In this document: piece after piece, positions 38,101 through 49,464 of the stretch | Layout: each line of letters begins with the position of its first letter | How positions within the stretch are numbered: position 1 is the first letter of the stretch | Source: Prunus persica | Lineage: Eukaryota; Streptophyta; Magnoliopsida; Rosales; Rosaceae | Reading direction: 5' to 3' | DNA length: 64,000 nucleotides | NCBI RefSeq assembly: GCF_000346465.2 | Contig: NC_034012.1 | Coordinates: 11,537,951-11,601,950 of the forward strand | Notes under the pieces: model-generated | What the model was told of the DNA's origin: nothing | Database searches by the model: none | Seen by the model: the letters and a program-made list of their open reading frames with translations, nothing else | Translations under genes and position numbers: made by a program

Positions 38101-38369
38101 GACAAAAAGAGCACGAAGTAATGAACATGGAAAGGAACAGAACAAGAGGATGTTACAAAGCGATTACGAGTTTGTGTTTCTTGCTTATGAGTTTGTTGGG
38201 TTTGATTTTTTATGGTAAGATGTGTGCCATTCTATGCACTTCCATGTGGCTCTTTAGTGTGCCTCTTTGGACTGGTGTTGGAGATAGTTCAACAAACAAG
38301 GTTGACAAGAAGAAATTCATCCTCGGAGGATTGCTACCAAGACACACTCCAACGATTCACCGCCAATGA
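35114..38369 (+). CDS. At5g23160-like membrane-anchored protein with a duplicated/fused middle exon
   Basis: Three exons, 35114-35497, 36852-37157 and 37725-38369, all joined in phase 0; 444 residues from the first ATG, or 404 from the in-frame ATG at 35234 (MNFFLCFRSG), which resembles the short Cys-Phe start I recall for this family. The product is basic and Ser-rich: a poly-Ser stretch at the start of exon 3, then a C-terminal hydrophobic segment (about 45-70 residues before the end, LCFLLMSLLGLIFYGKMCAI) that could anchor it in a membrane. I recall similar architecture in the uncharacterised Arabidopsis protein At5g23160; function unknown. Exon 2 looks hybrid: its beginning resembles that of exon 3 and its end resembles that of exon 1 (see findings). 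Whether the three-exon product is translated is unproven. Confidence 0.75.
36000..36300. repeat. Degenerate AT-rich tandem repeats in intron 1
   Basis: Repeated units of the type taatctacctattttt/tctataaattattttgtac recur about every 35-45 bp through roughly 36000-36250, within intron 1 of the At5g23160-like gene. It is a minisatellite-like stretch with no coding value. Confidence 0.6.
37391..37492 (-). mobile_element. tRNA-derived SINE, reverse orientation, in intron 2
   Basis: Read on the minus strand: box A cttgtaactcaagtggttaa, box B aagttcaactcc, tail ccaatatcgcttgtatc, then A7 (plus-strand T-run at 37391-37397). This is the clearest SINE in the window. It sits in intron 2 of the At5g23160-like gene, antisense to it. 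Confidence 0.7.
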
Positions 38370-39022
38370 CTAAGTTTTTTTTTGGTCGTTGCATTTGGTC
38401 TTGTTTGTATAGTTGGTTTGTGATGTAATTAAATCTGGTATCAATTTCAGTATAGTTTCATGAGCTTTCCACACATAATGTATGTTTGTATCCATGTTTT
38501 CACTTTTATTACATTTCGAAATTATTGCAATGTGACTATCGATCGGTCCTTAGAAAATCTGTAAATGATGATGTGACACATATAAAGTCTATATTTGTTC
38601 TTAAATAAAATAACATATTAAAAAATTTAATATTGAATTTAAAAATAAACATTAGATAAAATTTTTGATGATGTGACCTTACCCTCCTTATTTAGAGGGC
38701 TTAGATGGTTTTAATTCTTTGTAATTAATTATGTTTATCAATGAAATTTCATATTTTTCACAAAAAATAAAAATAAAGGTGCACTTATTTATTTTTATTT
38801 TTTTTATGATAGTGCCTTTTGGTGATTTTTTTGGGGTAAATTCGTGAAACGCAATTATAAATTTATTTATTTAAAATAATGTGGTATAAAAACCTCCAAA
38901 ATATTATTGCCAATGCCAAGGTCACGTGCGTAGCACAGCATCTTAAACCCTCCGACAGCCTTATGGGGCCTGATTTCCCGGCAAAACCCAAATCAACCAT
39001 CCTCAGCCACAGCACCTGTAAC
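38370..39022. other. 3' flank of the At5g23160-like gene and TRM5 promoter/leader
   Basis: AT-rich spacer. In-frame ATGs at 38879 and 38963 precede the preferred TRM5 start at 39023, so the TRM5 leader or an extended N terminus may begin here. No other feature is seen. Confidence 0.4.
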
Positions 39023-42000
39023 ATGGTGGTGACCAAGCTCTTTCTCAGACCTCAGTCTCTTCTCCTCTCCACTCTCCCCTCAATAATCCTCCTTCCCAAA
39101 ATATCCTCGCTCCCCAAGAAATTAACGATCCTTTCCCTCTGCAACTTCACCACCACCACTCAACCCCAGATTTCAGACCCAAATCTCTTCTTCTATGGAC
39201 CCTCCCTCCACAAGGGTACCAACCCTACAATTCCCCAATCTCAACTTCCCATCACAGGATTCACCAAACCCGCTCACCGTCAACAACTACAGGAAGAAAA
39301 TGAAGAAGAAGAAGAGAATTTAATCAACGCAGAAAGCTTCAGTAGGGTTTTTGACATTGCTGCGCTTCGGGTCCCTGCAAAAGACTGTTTTGCCCTAGAG
39401 AGCCGCCTCCGGGGCCACTTGCTGAACTGGCCTCGCATTCGCAACATCGCCAGAGTCGCCGGAGACGAAGTGGAAGAAGAGCTCGCTGAGCTTCTGGCGA
39501 ATCCAAGCAGAGAAGCCGATGACGAAAATGCCCTTGTTTCGTTGAACCGCCGGATGTACGGAAAATCCGAGGGTGATGGTGAGCTTTTAAGTCCTGTGCT
39601 TTACAGAGAAAAGCTTGCAAAGACATTCGATTCGCGTGGATACGTGAAGTTTCGGAACCTTGCGAAGATGTCGAGGCCGAACCAGAGGAAGAAGAGGAGG
39701 GATGAGGAAGATGAAGGCGGTGAAGGGAAGAAGAGATTGAGGAAGGGTGAGTTCTCAGTGCTAGAGGTTGTGGATGATGAAGAAGAAGAAGGGGAAGACT
39801 TGAAGGGTTTGTTGGGGGATGAGTTTGAGGGCAGGAAGAAATGGAGGGGTTCGACCCGCTTGTTGCTATTGGACGAGCGGTGCGCGAATGGAAGCGTGGA
39901 GGACTTGCCTGAGGCAATCAAGGTGTTGTTTTGACCAATAATTGCGATTTTCTTTCCAGTAATATCTAGCAATTGTTGTTATGTGATGGAATATGCTACA
40001 AATTTGGTAGGCTTTGTCTTAGAAAAAGATAGATACTTGCTTTGCCTTTGCTTAATAGGCCTGGCTCATCATCGAAAATGTAAAGCATTCTCGTGGGCAG
40101 AGTGAGTTGCATATGGGAGGTTCTTAATATTGTTAGGAACCTCATGAAAAGAATTTTAGCAAAATTTTTGCTCTTGATTGTTGCAAGATATGCACTATTT
40201 CTCAACTTGGGAGGTGGTACTCTCATTCAGTTGGAGACAAAAAGAGCAATCCACCTCCAAATTTAATGTGTAATGCCTCAGCCTTCTAAAATCACTATTT
40301 TAAGGTTAGTATTGATCCTTTTACGGGAGTTGTGAATTGTGGCACTTCCAAATGGAAGACCCCATTAGATTCATAATTATCTTGGGGGTGAGAATTGACA
40401 CATGATAGCTGTAGAAATAGTAATTAAGGCTTTTGTGAAACACGGAACTGGTGTATCTACCAGACAGGGGAATCAATATTTATACAATTTCCTGTATGCG
40501 GATGATTTTTCTCTGTAGGTTTTTGTGCATCATATGACCATTTTCCTTTATGACCCTATATTCCAATGGCTTGTGACACCATATCTATTTTCTAATGTTC
40601 TTGCCCTATCCTTTAGGTGCTGATGAAAGAAAACACTGGGAAAAGTATGTGCCCTACTTTGGAGCTTGTGAGGTGCAAACTAACTCTACTTTATGATTAC
40701 TGGCAGATGAATGAGGTATTTCAAGATATGCCGTGGCAGTATACCGATTCATCATACACTGCACCAAGTTGAACTATAAAAACATATTTAAAAAAAGTTC
40801 ATTGCTAATTAGTTTCCTCATTTAAAGGATTTATTGTGAGCTTTTAAATCATGCATTGGTTATTTCCAGCCCCAAACCTTTTATGTATCAGATAAATATT
40901 TCAAGCTCAGCTTCTGTGCCCCCTCTTCCATTCCATGATTGAGTTTGGAACACTTTTTGTTCAAGTAGTGGAAGTTATAACTAAACGTGTATGTTGATTA
41001 AACTTGATGCACCAAGGAATACTGAAAGGTCAAAATATTGATGATTTTAAAGTTTTATGGCAGATATTGGAGGCTTTGCTTCCCGAAGGAATGACTATTC
41101 CTTCAGCCTTTGAAACAGTTGGGCATATTGCACACCTAAACCTGAGAGATGAGCACTTACCATACAAAAAGCTTATAGCAAAGGTGCTTTCTGAATCTAG
41201 TGATTTTTCCATTTTCACAATTTTCTGCTTGATCATTGTGTTAGTTAATCAGGGGAGGAAACTATTTTCTATACACAGGTGGTTCTTGATAAACATAAGC
41301 CAAAGATTCAGACTGTTGTCAATAAAATTGATGCCATTGATAATGACTACAGAACAATGCAACTTGAGGTTTTATCTGGGAATCATTCCCTTGTGACTAC
41401 AGTAGTTGAAAATGGGCTGCGCTTTCAGGTTGATCTAGCAAAAGTGTATGTTCCTTACCTTGCAAGTCATTTGAGTTTTTGAGTAATTGTTTTACTAATA
41501 CAGAAACTGATCAGTTCTATGCTAATTATGCCATTGTGTGGAAATTTTTGGCTATTTTGTTGATAACATTCTCTTCCCCTCCCATCTCTTGACTTTATTA
41601 TTTCACTGTGCTTGATCCTTGTTCATGCACATGGGACAAGATAGTTGGGATCAGGATGTTGTGAACACCAATTTGATATGGAACTTTGGCTTGAGCAGTC
41701 TACGCCAAAGTTGGTTTGGTTCTAGATCTTAGGGGCAGAGTTTTATTGGACACTTAGCTCATTTATACATAAAAGTTGACTAGAATTTCATGAACTTCAT
41801 AATTGTGAATAAAAGGAAAAAAGACATTCAGAGGTGTAATGAATGTCAACCAGAATCACTGTCCCGACATTTTGTCTGATGACTTTGTGTTTTGTGTTTC
41901 CTCATTCCTTTTTCTGTCAGCAATGGCTGTTGTCTATTTTATGAAAATGAATGACTGGCAAGGATTTTCTTATGTTTCTTTTGTGCAGGTATTGGAATTC

Positions 42001-44059
42001 CAGGCTTGCAACTGAAAGACAAAGGCTTTTGAACAGCTTTACGCGCAATGATGTTGTGTGTATGTCCTTATTTTATCTTTAAAGATAAATGTGTGCTCTA
42101 TGGACCTTTGATAATGGTCAATTTTACTTTTAATTTTTCTTGTTTTTGCGGAAGGGTGTCCGTCCGGGTGGTTTTGGGGTGGGATTGTTGGGGGACAATA
42201 TGTAACTGTCTCATAAAAATAAATAAATAATGCTGGGAAAAGAAGTTCTACTTTTCTCACCTCCTGTAATTTTAATGTATCGATTTTGGGCTGTTTACTT
42301 TCATGTACTTATATTTCTTTGTGATTGACAGGTGATGTTTTCTCTGGGGTTGGTCCAATAGCAATGTCTGCAGCAAGGATTGTAAAACGAGTATACGCCA
42401 ATGATTTGAATCCCCACGCAATTGAATATCTGGAAAGAAATAGTGTTCTCAACAAACTTGAAAGGAAAATTAAGGTAAGAAAGAATTAATTGCAGTTGTT
42501 TGTATCTAAAAACAGTTGCTTTTTTCTTTTTCTTTCTTTTTGGTCGAGATACAATACCATTCCTTTTTTGGGTGCTAAAGAGGTTATGTGAATAACAAAA
42601 AGCCAAAGCATGATATGATTCTAACCAATGACGAGTATAATTTGCATCGAAGAAAATAATGAGTTTAATTTGATTGATGGTGCAAGACTTATTGGCTTAT
42701 TTGATGCAGATCTTAGTAAGCACAATCTATTCTAAAAATTGAATAAAATTCTTGTAGTGCTTGAACTTTAAACTGCTACGAATGGTTCTGGTTGATGCAA
42801 AAGGACAAACCTGAATTCATTGTATCATAAATTCACTAATTTTAATAACATGCCAGATTTTGTGAGTTAGTAAACTGCAAACAATCACCAAATTGTTTCA
42901 AACTTTCTCTTCTTGGATTGTTATTTTAGACTCTTCATGAATAGGATCAAAGTTTTATTATTATAATTATATCTATTTGATTTAAGGGGTGAGTGTAGGC
43001 AGTAACCTTTCCCTTCCCATACCCCATACCTAGCATGGGTTGTTCAAAGCGCCAATTAACAAATTAATGAGATGGATGTTTTATGTGAAGAATAAAATGA
43101 TATGCTTCATATTAAGGATGTGTTTACCACTCACTAGGTCTTTAACATGGATGGAAGGAGGTTCATCAATGCTATGTTTGCAAGTGATAAAGCCAAATCC
43201 ATAACTCATGTGGTAATGAATTTGCCAAATGACGCTGCAGAGTATCTAGGTGTGTTGGACTTATTCCCTTTTTACTTATTGAATGCAAGTAAATTTCATC
43301 CTTTGAACTGTTGGTTTGTGTAATTGCTCACTTATACTTCATCATAGTTTAAGTTTGTCCTCGTGCACATGCAATTAATGATACATGATTGATGGGAAGG
43401 CAAAACTCACTAATTATATGTTTCTAAACAGAGCGATCACCTGGTTCTTAGGGGATTGGGTCACATTTTAGTTAGTTGGGTATCGTTTGCTAGACTTTAG
43501 TTGTCTTTTTTAGAGAATTATATTTGTGGAACCTATTGAAGGAAGGGACACCTTAGTTGATGGTCACTATTGTTCGCTATATGTGAAAGAGTAGTTAACT
43601 GTAAATCAGTTGGTTTCTGAAGTTGTTAAAGTTGGATTGCTGCTGCTATGCAATACTTAAACCCTCTCTGTCCCTCTCTCTGTGTGATTTTGTCTCTTTG
43701 GACAGATGCATTTCGAGGAATATTAGTAGACAGATCCATGGATGAAGTATTTACCTTGCCAATGATCCATGTTTATGGATTCTCCAAGGCTCAAGATCCG
43801 GAGTTTGACTTTCATCAGGTACGTTGCTGAATACTCACGTGTTTGTGAATTTCAGTTAATTTTTAAACTTTTTTCCTTCATCCATTTTTACGTCTTTTTT
43901 TGTTAATCAATGCAGAGAATAAGAATTGCACTTTCAGAAGTGGCAGTTGATGTAGAAATGCGTAGGGTACGCCTTGTTGCACCAGGAAAATGGATGTTGT
44001 GTGCCTCATTCATCCTCCCTAAGAGTGTCGCTTTTGCAAAACCTACTTTGAATATGTAA
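39023..44059 (+). CDS. TRM5: tRNA (guanine(37)-N1)-methyltransferase, TRM5 family, with probable organellar presequence
   Basis: Nine exons: 39023-39922, 40617-40715, 41064-41183, 41279-41445, 41989-42059, 42332-42474, 43138-43249, 43706-43818, 43916-44059; 622 residues. Trm5 enzymes transfer a methyl group from S-adenosylmethionine to N1 of G37 next to the anticodon, preventing frameshifts. The SAM-binding motif I DVFSGVGP is at about 454-461, NDLNP at 476-480, and the NLP-type catalytic motif (MNLPN) at 527-531. The N-terminal 100 residues are hydrophobic and Ser/Thr/Leu-rich with few acidic residues, suggesting mitochondrial or plastid import. An acidic/basic low-complexity insert lies at about 215-280. 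In-frame ATGs at 38879 and 38963 would lengthen it to 670 or 642 residues. The chosen start gives a length close to the Arabidopsis homologue At4g27340, which I recall as about 619. Position next to SPL also matches Arabidopsis. Confidence 0.95.
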
Positions 44060-44277
44060 ACATAGATAAAGAAGTGAGCTCTCCAGTTTTGTACATTCAC
44101 TTTATTTTATACCTGTAAATATATTTCTCTAGGCAAACTCAAGGGATTTTGCTTTTTCTTCTTTTTGGTTTGACTTGAGGCATATTTCTTTGGTCCCCAC
44201 CATTTGGAAATCATAATTTGTCATCTCCATTTCCACTTTCCTGTTTATCCCTGTAAGTTGTTGAAATTAATTGGTGT

Positions 44278-44480
44278 TGGTTTCTGTTTCAAAGTCTCTA
44301 TTGCAGCAGAAACCTCCTTTTTTTCTGTGGATCGTATACCAAATAAAGAGAGAGAAAAGAAGAAGATAAGAAGTAAAGAATCTTACTGCCATATTGATTT
44401 CTGTTTTAAAGTCTCAACGCAGCAGACATTTTCCCTTTTGTGTGGGTCATTTTCCAAATTAGGAGAAAGAAAGGAGAAAA
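44278..44480 (+). repeat. Imperfect tandem duplication downstream of TRM5
   Basis: Two units beginning tttctgtttcaaagtctc (about 44280) and tttctgttttaaagtctc (about 44398) each continue with gcagcagaaacct/gcagcagacattt, then a purine-rich agagagaaaagaag/ggagaaagaaagg segment. Unit length is about 118 bp. Confidence 0.65.
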
Positions 44481-44585
44481 ATCTTTGCCTAACCAAGGTT
44501 TATAATCTCTTATATATGTTTTTCCCTTTTCCCCTTTTGTTATAAGCAAATACTACAAACAAAAACTCATAATTAAGAACTTGTA

Positions 44586-44703
44586 AACATGAGCTTAGCC
44601 AAGTTGATTAGAATGGATGTCCTTCCCATTCTGTACCCGAATTCGAATCCTCTGTCCATAATTTAGATTAGTTTAAAATAGATTATCGCTTGTATAAAAA
44701 AAA
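44586..44703 (+). mobile_element. tRNA-derived SINE, forward copy
   Basis: Box A gagcttagccaagttgatta, box B gaattcgaatcc, tail agattatcgcttgtat, then A8. The tail matches the one at 37391-37492. Confidence 0.6.
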
Positions 44704-45865
44704 CTTATAATTAAGAAAAGAATGGATTCCCATTTATTTAATTCCTTTTGTATGGTGGGGTTGCATAAATAAAAGCGTCTGTGTTTTATATGCACCTAGC
44801 TTCTAGCTAGACATATCTTGCTTTCAAGTCTGAGTCTTTCGTTTTGTACAGAAATCTCGCAATGCCAACACAAATAACAGATGACAGCGACTTCTTGATG
44901 CATGCAAAATTCACCCAAGTGTACATAAATGCCATACAGAAACCGAATATTTCTTGCACAAATTTGTCTTCCCTGAACGGCCCAGATTCACCCCACCCCA
45001 GCATGATTCTCATCTGGTCCCTCCATCAAAATCCTATCCCAGCGTAAGACGTGCTAAATCTGCATGTACCACTGCCTCACTGGGCCATGCATGCCATATG
45101 GGACACATTTTGCCCATTTCAGGATGGTAGTTGAGGGCAATATGGTAAAAGTAACTCATCAGAGAAAGAGACCAAATCTCAGTTCAGATTCAGATCTAAA
45201 TAATTATATCTCCCCTGTGGCCTGTGTGGTCCTGTTTTATGTAAGGGTGGGGCATGGAGGGATTTTTTTTTTTTTTTGGTGTGTGTGTGGTTATTTTGTT
45301 CAAAAATGGTTAGGTCTTTCACAAGTTGCATAAAGCCAGAACTAGCAGTTGCTCTTTTCTCTGGTTTCCTTATAGCAACCACTAGGAAACATCTAGGACA
45401 CAAACTGCTTACCAATTCTTTCTTTAATGCCCTTTGAGTCCAATTGTTTTATACCTACCAAGTAAAATCTAAATGGGATTGTGATGATCTCAACAATTTG
45501 GTATTGATTGGCATTGTTAACATTCATCAATTAACTTGATTAAAGTTGTAATTCGTGAAGATGGTAAAAATATAGACGTTTTAGGTTCGAATCTTTATAA
45601 GCACAAGGTCATTTGAATTTATCTCATATGCACATTTGCATATTTTTCTTATTACCATAAAACTTAAAAGGGAGTTTAAGATGTTTTAAATTGCAGCTCC
45701 TTGAATCTAATGGATTCCAAATGACTCAAATTTAGATCATTTTTTAAATACTTCTGTCCAAATCGAATCTAGTATTGTAACTTCTTACCACTTCTATCTT
45801 CAAGACAATTTGCTTAGGAAAATTACACTAAATAGGCCCACAAAAAAACACATTAATGCTTAGCA

Positions 45866-45986
45866 ATAACAGACGCGAGTTAGGTCAGTTAGTTAATTCA
45901 GTGTGACAATATTCTTGCATTCAAGTTCAATCCTCCTCCATGTACATTAGATTAGTTTACAATTTGTAAATTTAAAAAAAAAAAAA
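45866..45986 (+). mobile_element. tRNA-derived SINE, forward copy
   Basis: Box A gttaggtcagttagttaatt, box B caagttcaatcc, tail attagattagtttacaattt, then A13 at 45974-45986. A similar but less clear stretch with ggttcgaatc lies at about 45550-45660. Confidence 0.55.
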
Positions 45987-45989
45987 TAG

Positions 45990-48408
45990 TGGAAGCAACA
46001 CGTGTGAAGTGGTCCTCAACCAAAGCAACAATTGTGTATGTGGGCGCATCCTCTCCTCTCTCGATCATTCTATGCAGGGGCACAATCTGCTCACCAGACG
46101 CCGATAATCCACCATGTCTATCCAAACCCAGCAAACACCCCAAACACAACATTTATATCAGATTTCGTTTTATTTTAAAAAATTTAAATTAAAAAAAAAA
46201 ACACACCAACCGTCCCATGTTATGGGCCCCCACCTACCACGTAGAATGGGACCACCTGCTGTGGACCCCACAACGGAGATCCTTTTACAAATAGAATAGT
46301 ACCTAGGGGCCTAAATTTCGATTCGCTCTTTACGGTCCAAAAATCCAAGGAAGAGAAAATTCCATAAAAGGAAAGTGGAGCCCGTCGGGTGACGTGGAAG
46401 GTGATGATTGGAGAGATTGTCACGAGGTTACGTGGGATTAGGACGGCGCGAGTTTGTACACCCTACCATACCCTACAGACGCCTACGGTGGTCCTCTATG
46501 GACCGGAACGGACGGTATTTCCTCAGATGGTTATATGGACACGCGTTGGTTGGTCACGCGGTTTGGGCGCTTGACCAAAGAAAGTGCGTAATGTCGCTGT
46601 AACATGCTTAATTTGTGTACAAAAATATTGTGTTTCATTCATTTACACTTTGCTTTGTATGATTAGAAGGAAGGAAGATCAATGTTGTTCGGATGTTATT
46701 TGTGAACGAAAAGAAGAAAAAAAATCTGGGTAGTTGTTGCTAATCTTGAATGTCTTTGTTAAGTTTTAGCTAGTTAGGTGAAGTCTCGTATTGAGCTTCT
46801 TCGTTTTAACGAGTTATATCACGTGGTTGTATTCCAATATTATATTTTAATTATTTATCGTATCGGAGGTTTTAACACAATATTAATTTTCTACTATATA
46901 TTTTCCAATGATCGGCGGATCATAGTTTTTTATTCACAAAATTAATTTTATGCTATATATCTTCATTTGCTAGTAAAGCATGCATCATGACTAATGTATT
47001 GACGGTCTTTGGAGAAACAACACCTACTTTTTGGCCCAGAAAGAGAGTTTCTTCCTTTAGAACATTTGGTCCCCCCCTTTTGTCATTATGCATTTGAATC
47101 ATCAATGGTTAGGTTTGTTAATTATATATGATTTTTTTTAAATATTTTAAAAAGAAACTAAATCAATATCATTTAGGGGTTGGAGTTCACATTGGAACTA
47201 TTGTTCTTGAAATATTTTTCCCACAAAAGGAGTTTATTAATATCACAAATACCTTCTTCTTTTTTGTCATGGTAATGTATGAACCCAATTATTCTAACTC
47301 AACTCTTTTCTAATTTTATTTTTATGAAGCTCGAAATGATTAATTACTCTAAATCAAGAGGGTGTTACGGGGGTTCGAACGTGAGACTACTAGTATGCAA
47401 GTCTAAGACTCTTTTGCATTGAGCTAGATCCCGTTAGCAATCAAGGGTGCTCCTTTAAACATTTTATGATAAATGTACATTAATTACTAGTTAGAGTAAG
47501 TCTGTTTTCTTTCAATTTTGTTCCCAACTCAAAAGCCCCTAGCTACTATCTAATAACATGTAGTCTCATCAGAGAGCTTTCTGATGTTAACACATGTATG
47601 AGTAATAGTAATACAGAGGAAGACATCATTGCAAGCCTAAGCCTGTACCATATAGAGGCATCAGATTCACTTTCTTAATAGCCATATCTTGCTCTACAAT
47701 ATGATTGCCAGAGAGCTATATAGCTAGAGGCAGTTTCTTCACTAAGGGTTGGACTGTTAGTACACCCTCCACACCCACCACCTGATCATCATAATCAAGA
47801 TTCAAGATCAGCTCTCTCTCTTTTCTGGAGCCCCAAAAACCCCCATCAGCCATAGGCCACGATGATCATGATGATCATGATCAGAGGGCTAATAACCCAT
47901 TGGGTCATAAAAGCTAGATAGCTAAATGGCAAAGATATTGACTTTTTTGAACATAATGCTTCAAAAACCTAATAATTCTCTTGCCATATTTGCCAAGGCT
48001 GAAAGCTGCTGTGCTACAATACAATGGCACTGCTTGTTTTGGCGCACCTATATAGCTGCAAACTGGACAAATAACTCTTTGGTTTTCCGACCAATGCCTG
48101 CAGGTACAAATTGGCCTGTCCTCTGAGCTCTTGACACATGTCTCTGGGTACTATGTTGTTGTAGCTTTAGCTTTACCTACAATTGGTCAAGTGCTTTGCA
48201 CTTCACTTAAAGCAACGTTTTGATTGGACCGTGACATACAGTTAAGGGACTTTGGGTGGCTTGGGGAGAATTCTCTATGGGATTTGTACTTTATGTGGAA
48301 TAGATAAGGTGCTATGTCCAAGCTCAGTTTTGCTATTTCAATGTCCTTTTTTGAGAGCATTTACAAAGGACAAGGAGATTGTGTGATGAGAAATAGCAGA
48401 AAAGAGGG
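45990..48408. other. Intergenic region upstream of the SPL-like gene
   Basis: No gene found. Bases 46200-46600 are less AT-rich with several acgt cores (cacgtag, gacgtgg, tacgtgg). A SINE lies at 47343-47440. A short palindromic run of gatgatcat units lies at 47861-47883. The remainder is the likely SPL promoter. Confidence 0.4.
47343..47440 (-). mobile_element. tRNA-derived SINE fragment, reverse orientation
   Basis: Read on the minus strand: atctagctcaatgcaaaaga (box A) and cacgttcgaaccccc (box B), about 55 bp apart. The poly-A end is not clear, so the copy may be truncated. Confidence 0.5.
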
Positions 48409-48592
48409 TTGGAGCTAGCAAAAGTCACTAGGGAACAAATTACACAAACACAGATTAAGAGCAAAGCAGAGGCATTGCCATGTCCTTTTAGCCCTCCACA
48501 CACACACATCCCCAGTAGTTCTACCCTTCTGTTCTGCCTTTCTCCCTCTCTCTCTCTCAATCAAACACACCCATATCCAACCTTAAAAACAC

Positions 48593-48646
48593 AAGCCAAA
48601 AGCCAAAGCCAAAGCCAAAAGCCAAAACTCTCTCTCTCTCTCTCAA
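48593..48646 (+). repeat. Short (AGCCAAA)n and (CT)n repeats in the SPL leader
   Basis: Five agccaaa-type units (48593-48627) run directly into a CT tract, about 115 bp upstream of the start codon. They probably lie in the 5' untranslated region. The leader is open in the same frame as the gene back to 48409 but contains no in-frame ATG before 48760. Confidence 0.7.
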
Positions 48647-48759
48647 AAAACATTACCCATTTCTCCATTTCCAATATTGACACAAACCCAAGTATTTTTT
48701 CTCTCTCAAAACCCATTTCACACACTAAAGTTTCAAGCTTGATCATCATTTTTGCTGAA

Positions 48760-49420
48760 ATGGCTACGCCAATGCTGCTCATGGCCTCAGAACAGAGCAC
48801 AACACAAGAACCCACCAAAACCCTTGTCGGGTTCTACGAGGAATCCAAACCCGAGTCCACCAAATCCACCAAGGGCACTAAGAAATCCGGCAAAGCCTCA
48901 AACTCTAAAAAGCAACCACAAAGAGGTCTTGGTGTTGCTCAGCTGGAGCGCCTGAGGCTCCAAGACCGCTGGAAGAAAATGACGGAACTGCCCCAACTGC
49001 AACCCCAACCCCAAGTTGTCAATCTTCCTGATCATCATCAGTACCAGAACTTTCAACACCAGAACCCCACCAGAACCCTACCCGGCCCGCTTGCCAGTGT
49101 TCCAGTACAGTATGGTGCATCCAGCTACAATGGACCACTGCTGATCAAGGGCTCTGGTGGTAATGGCTTGTTTGGTTTTGTGGGTCAGAGGTTTGGGAAT
49201 GGTTCTGGGTTTGGGTATGCCGGAGGTAATAATTTGGTGGTGGACCTAAACCCGAGTCCGTATGCAATCGGGGCTCCGGAGAGGTTTGAAGTTGGGGCTG
49301 TGTATGAGACCTCGAAAGAGCTCTCTTCAATACCAAAGGTTCAACCTTTGTCTTCTGATTGCTGTGATATCTGCTGCAAGAAGGTGTATAGTTTTCTTTA
49401 GTTTTCTGTTTTTTTATATT

Positions 49421-49464
<44 letters not shown>

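Noticed and set aside
37790..38128. 112-residue minus-strand frame
   Set aside because: Acidic/Leu-rich shadow of the Ser/Lys-rich exon 3 of the At5g23160-like gene.
39339..39972. Antisense frames of 192 and 123 residues
   Set aside because: Shadows of TRM5 exon 1, whose plus-strand frame joins conserved downstream exons.
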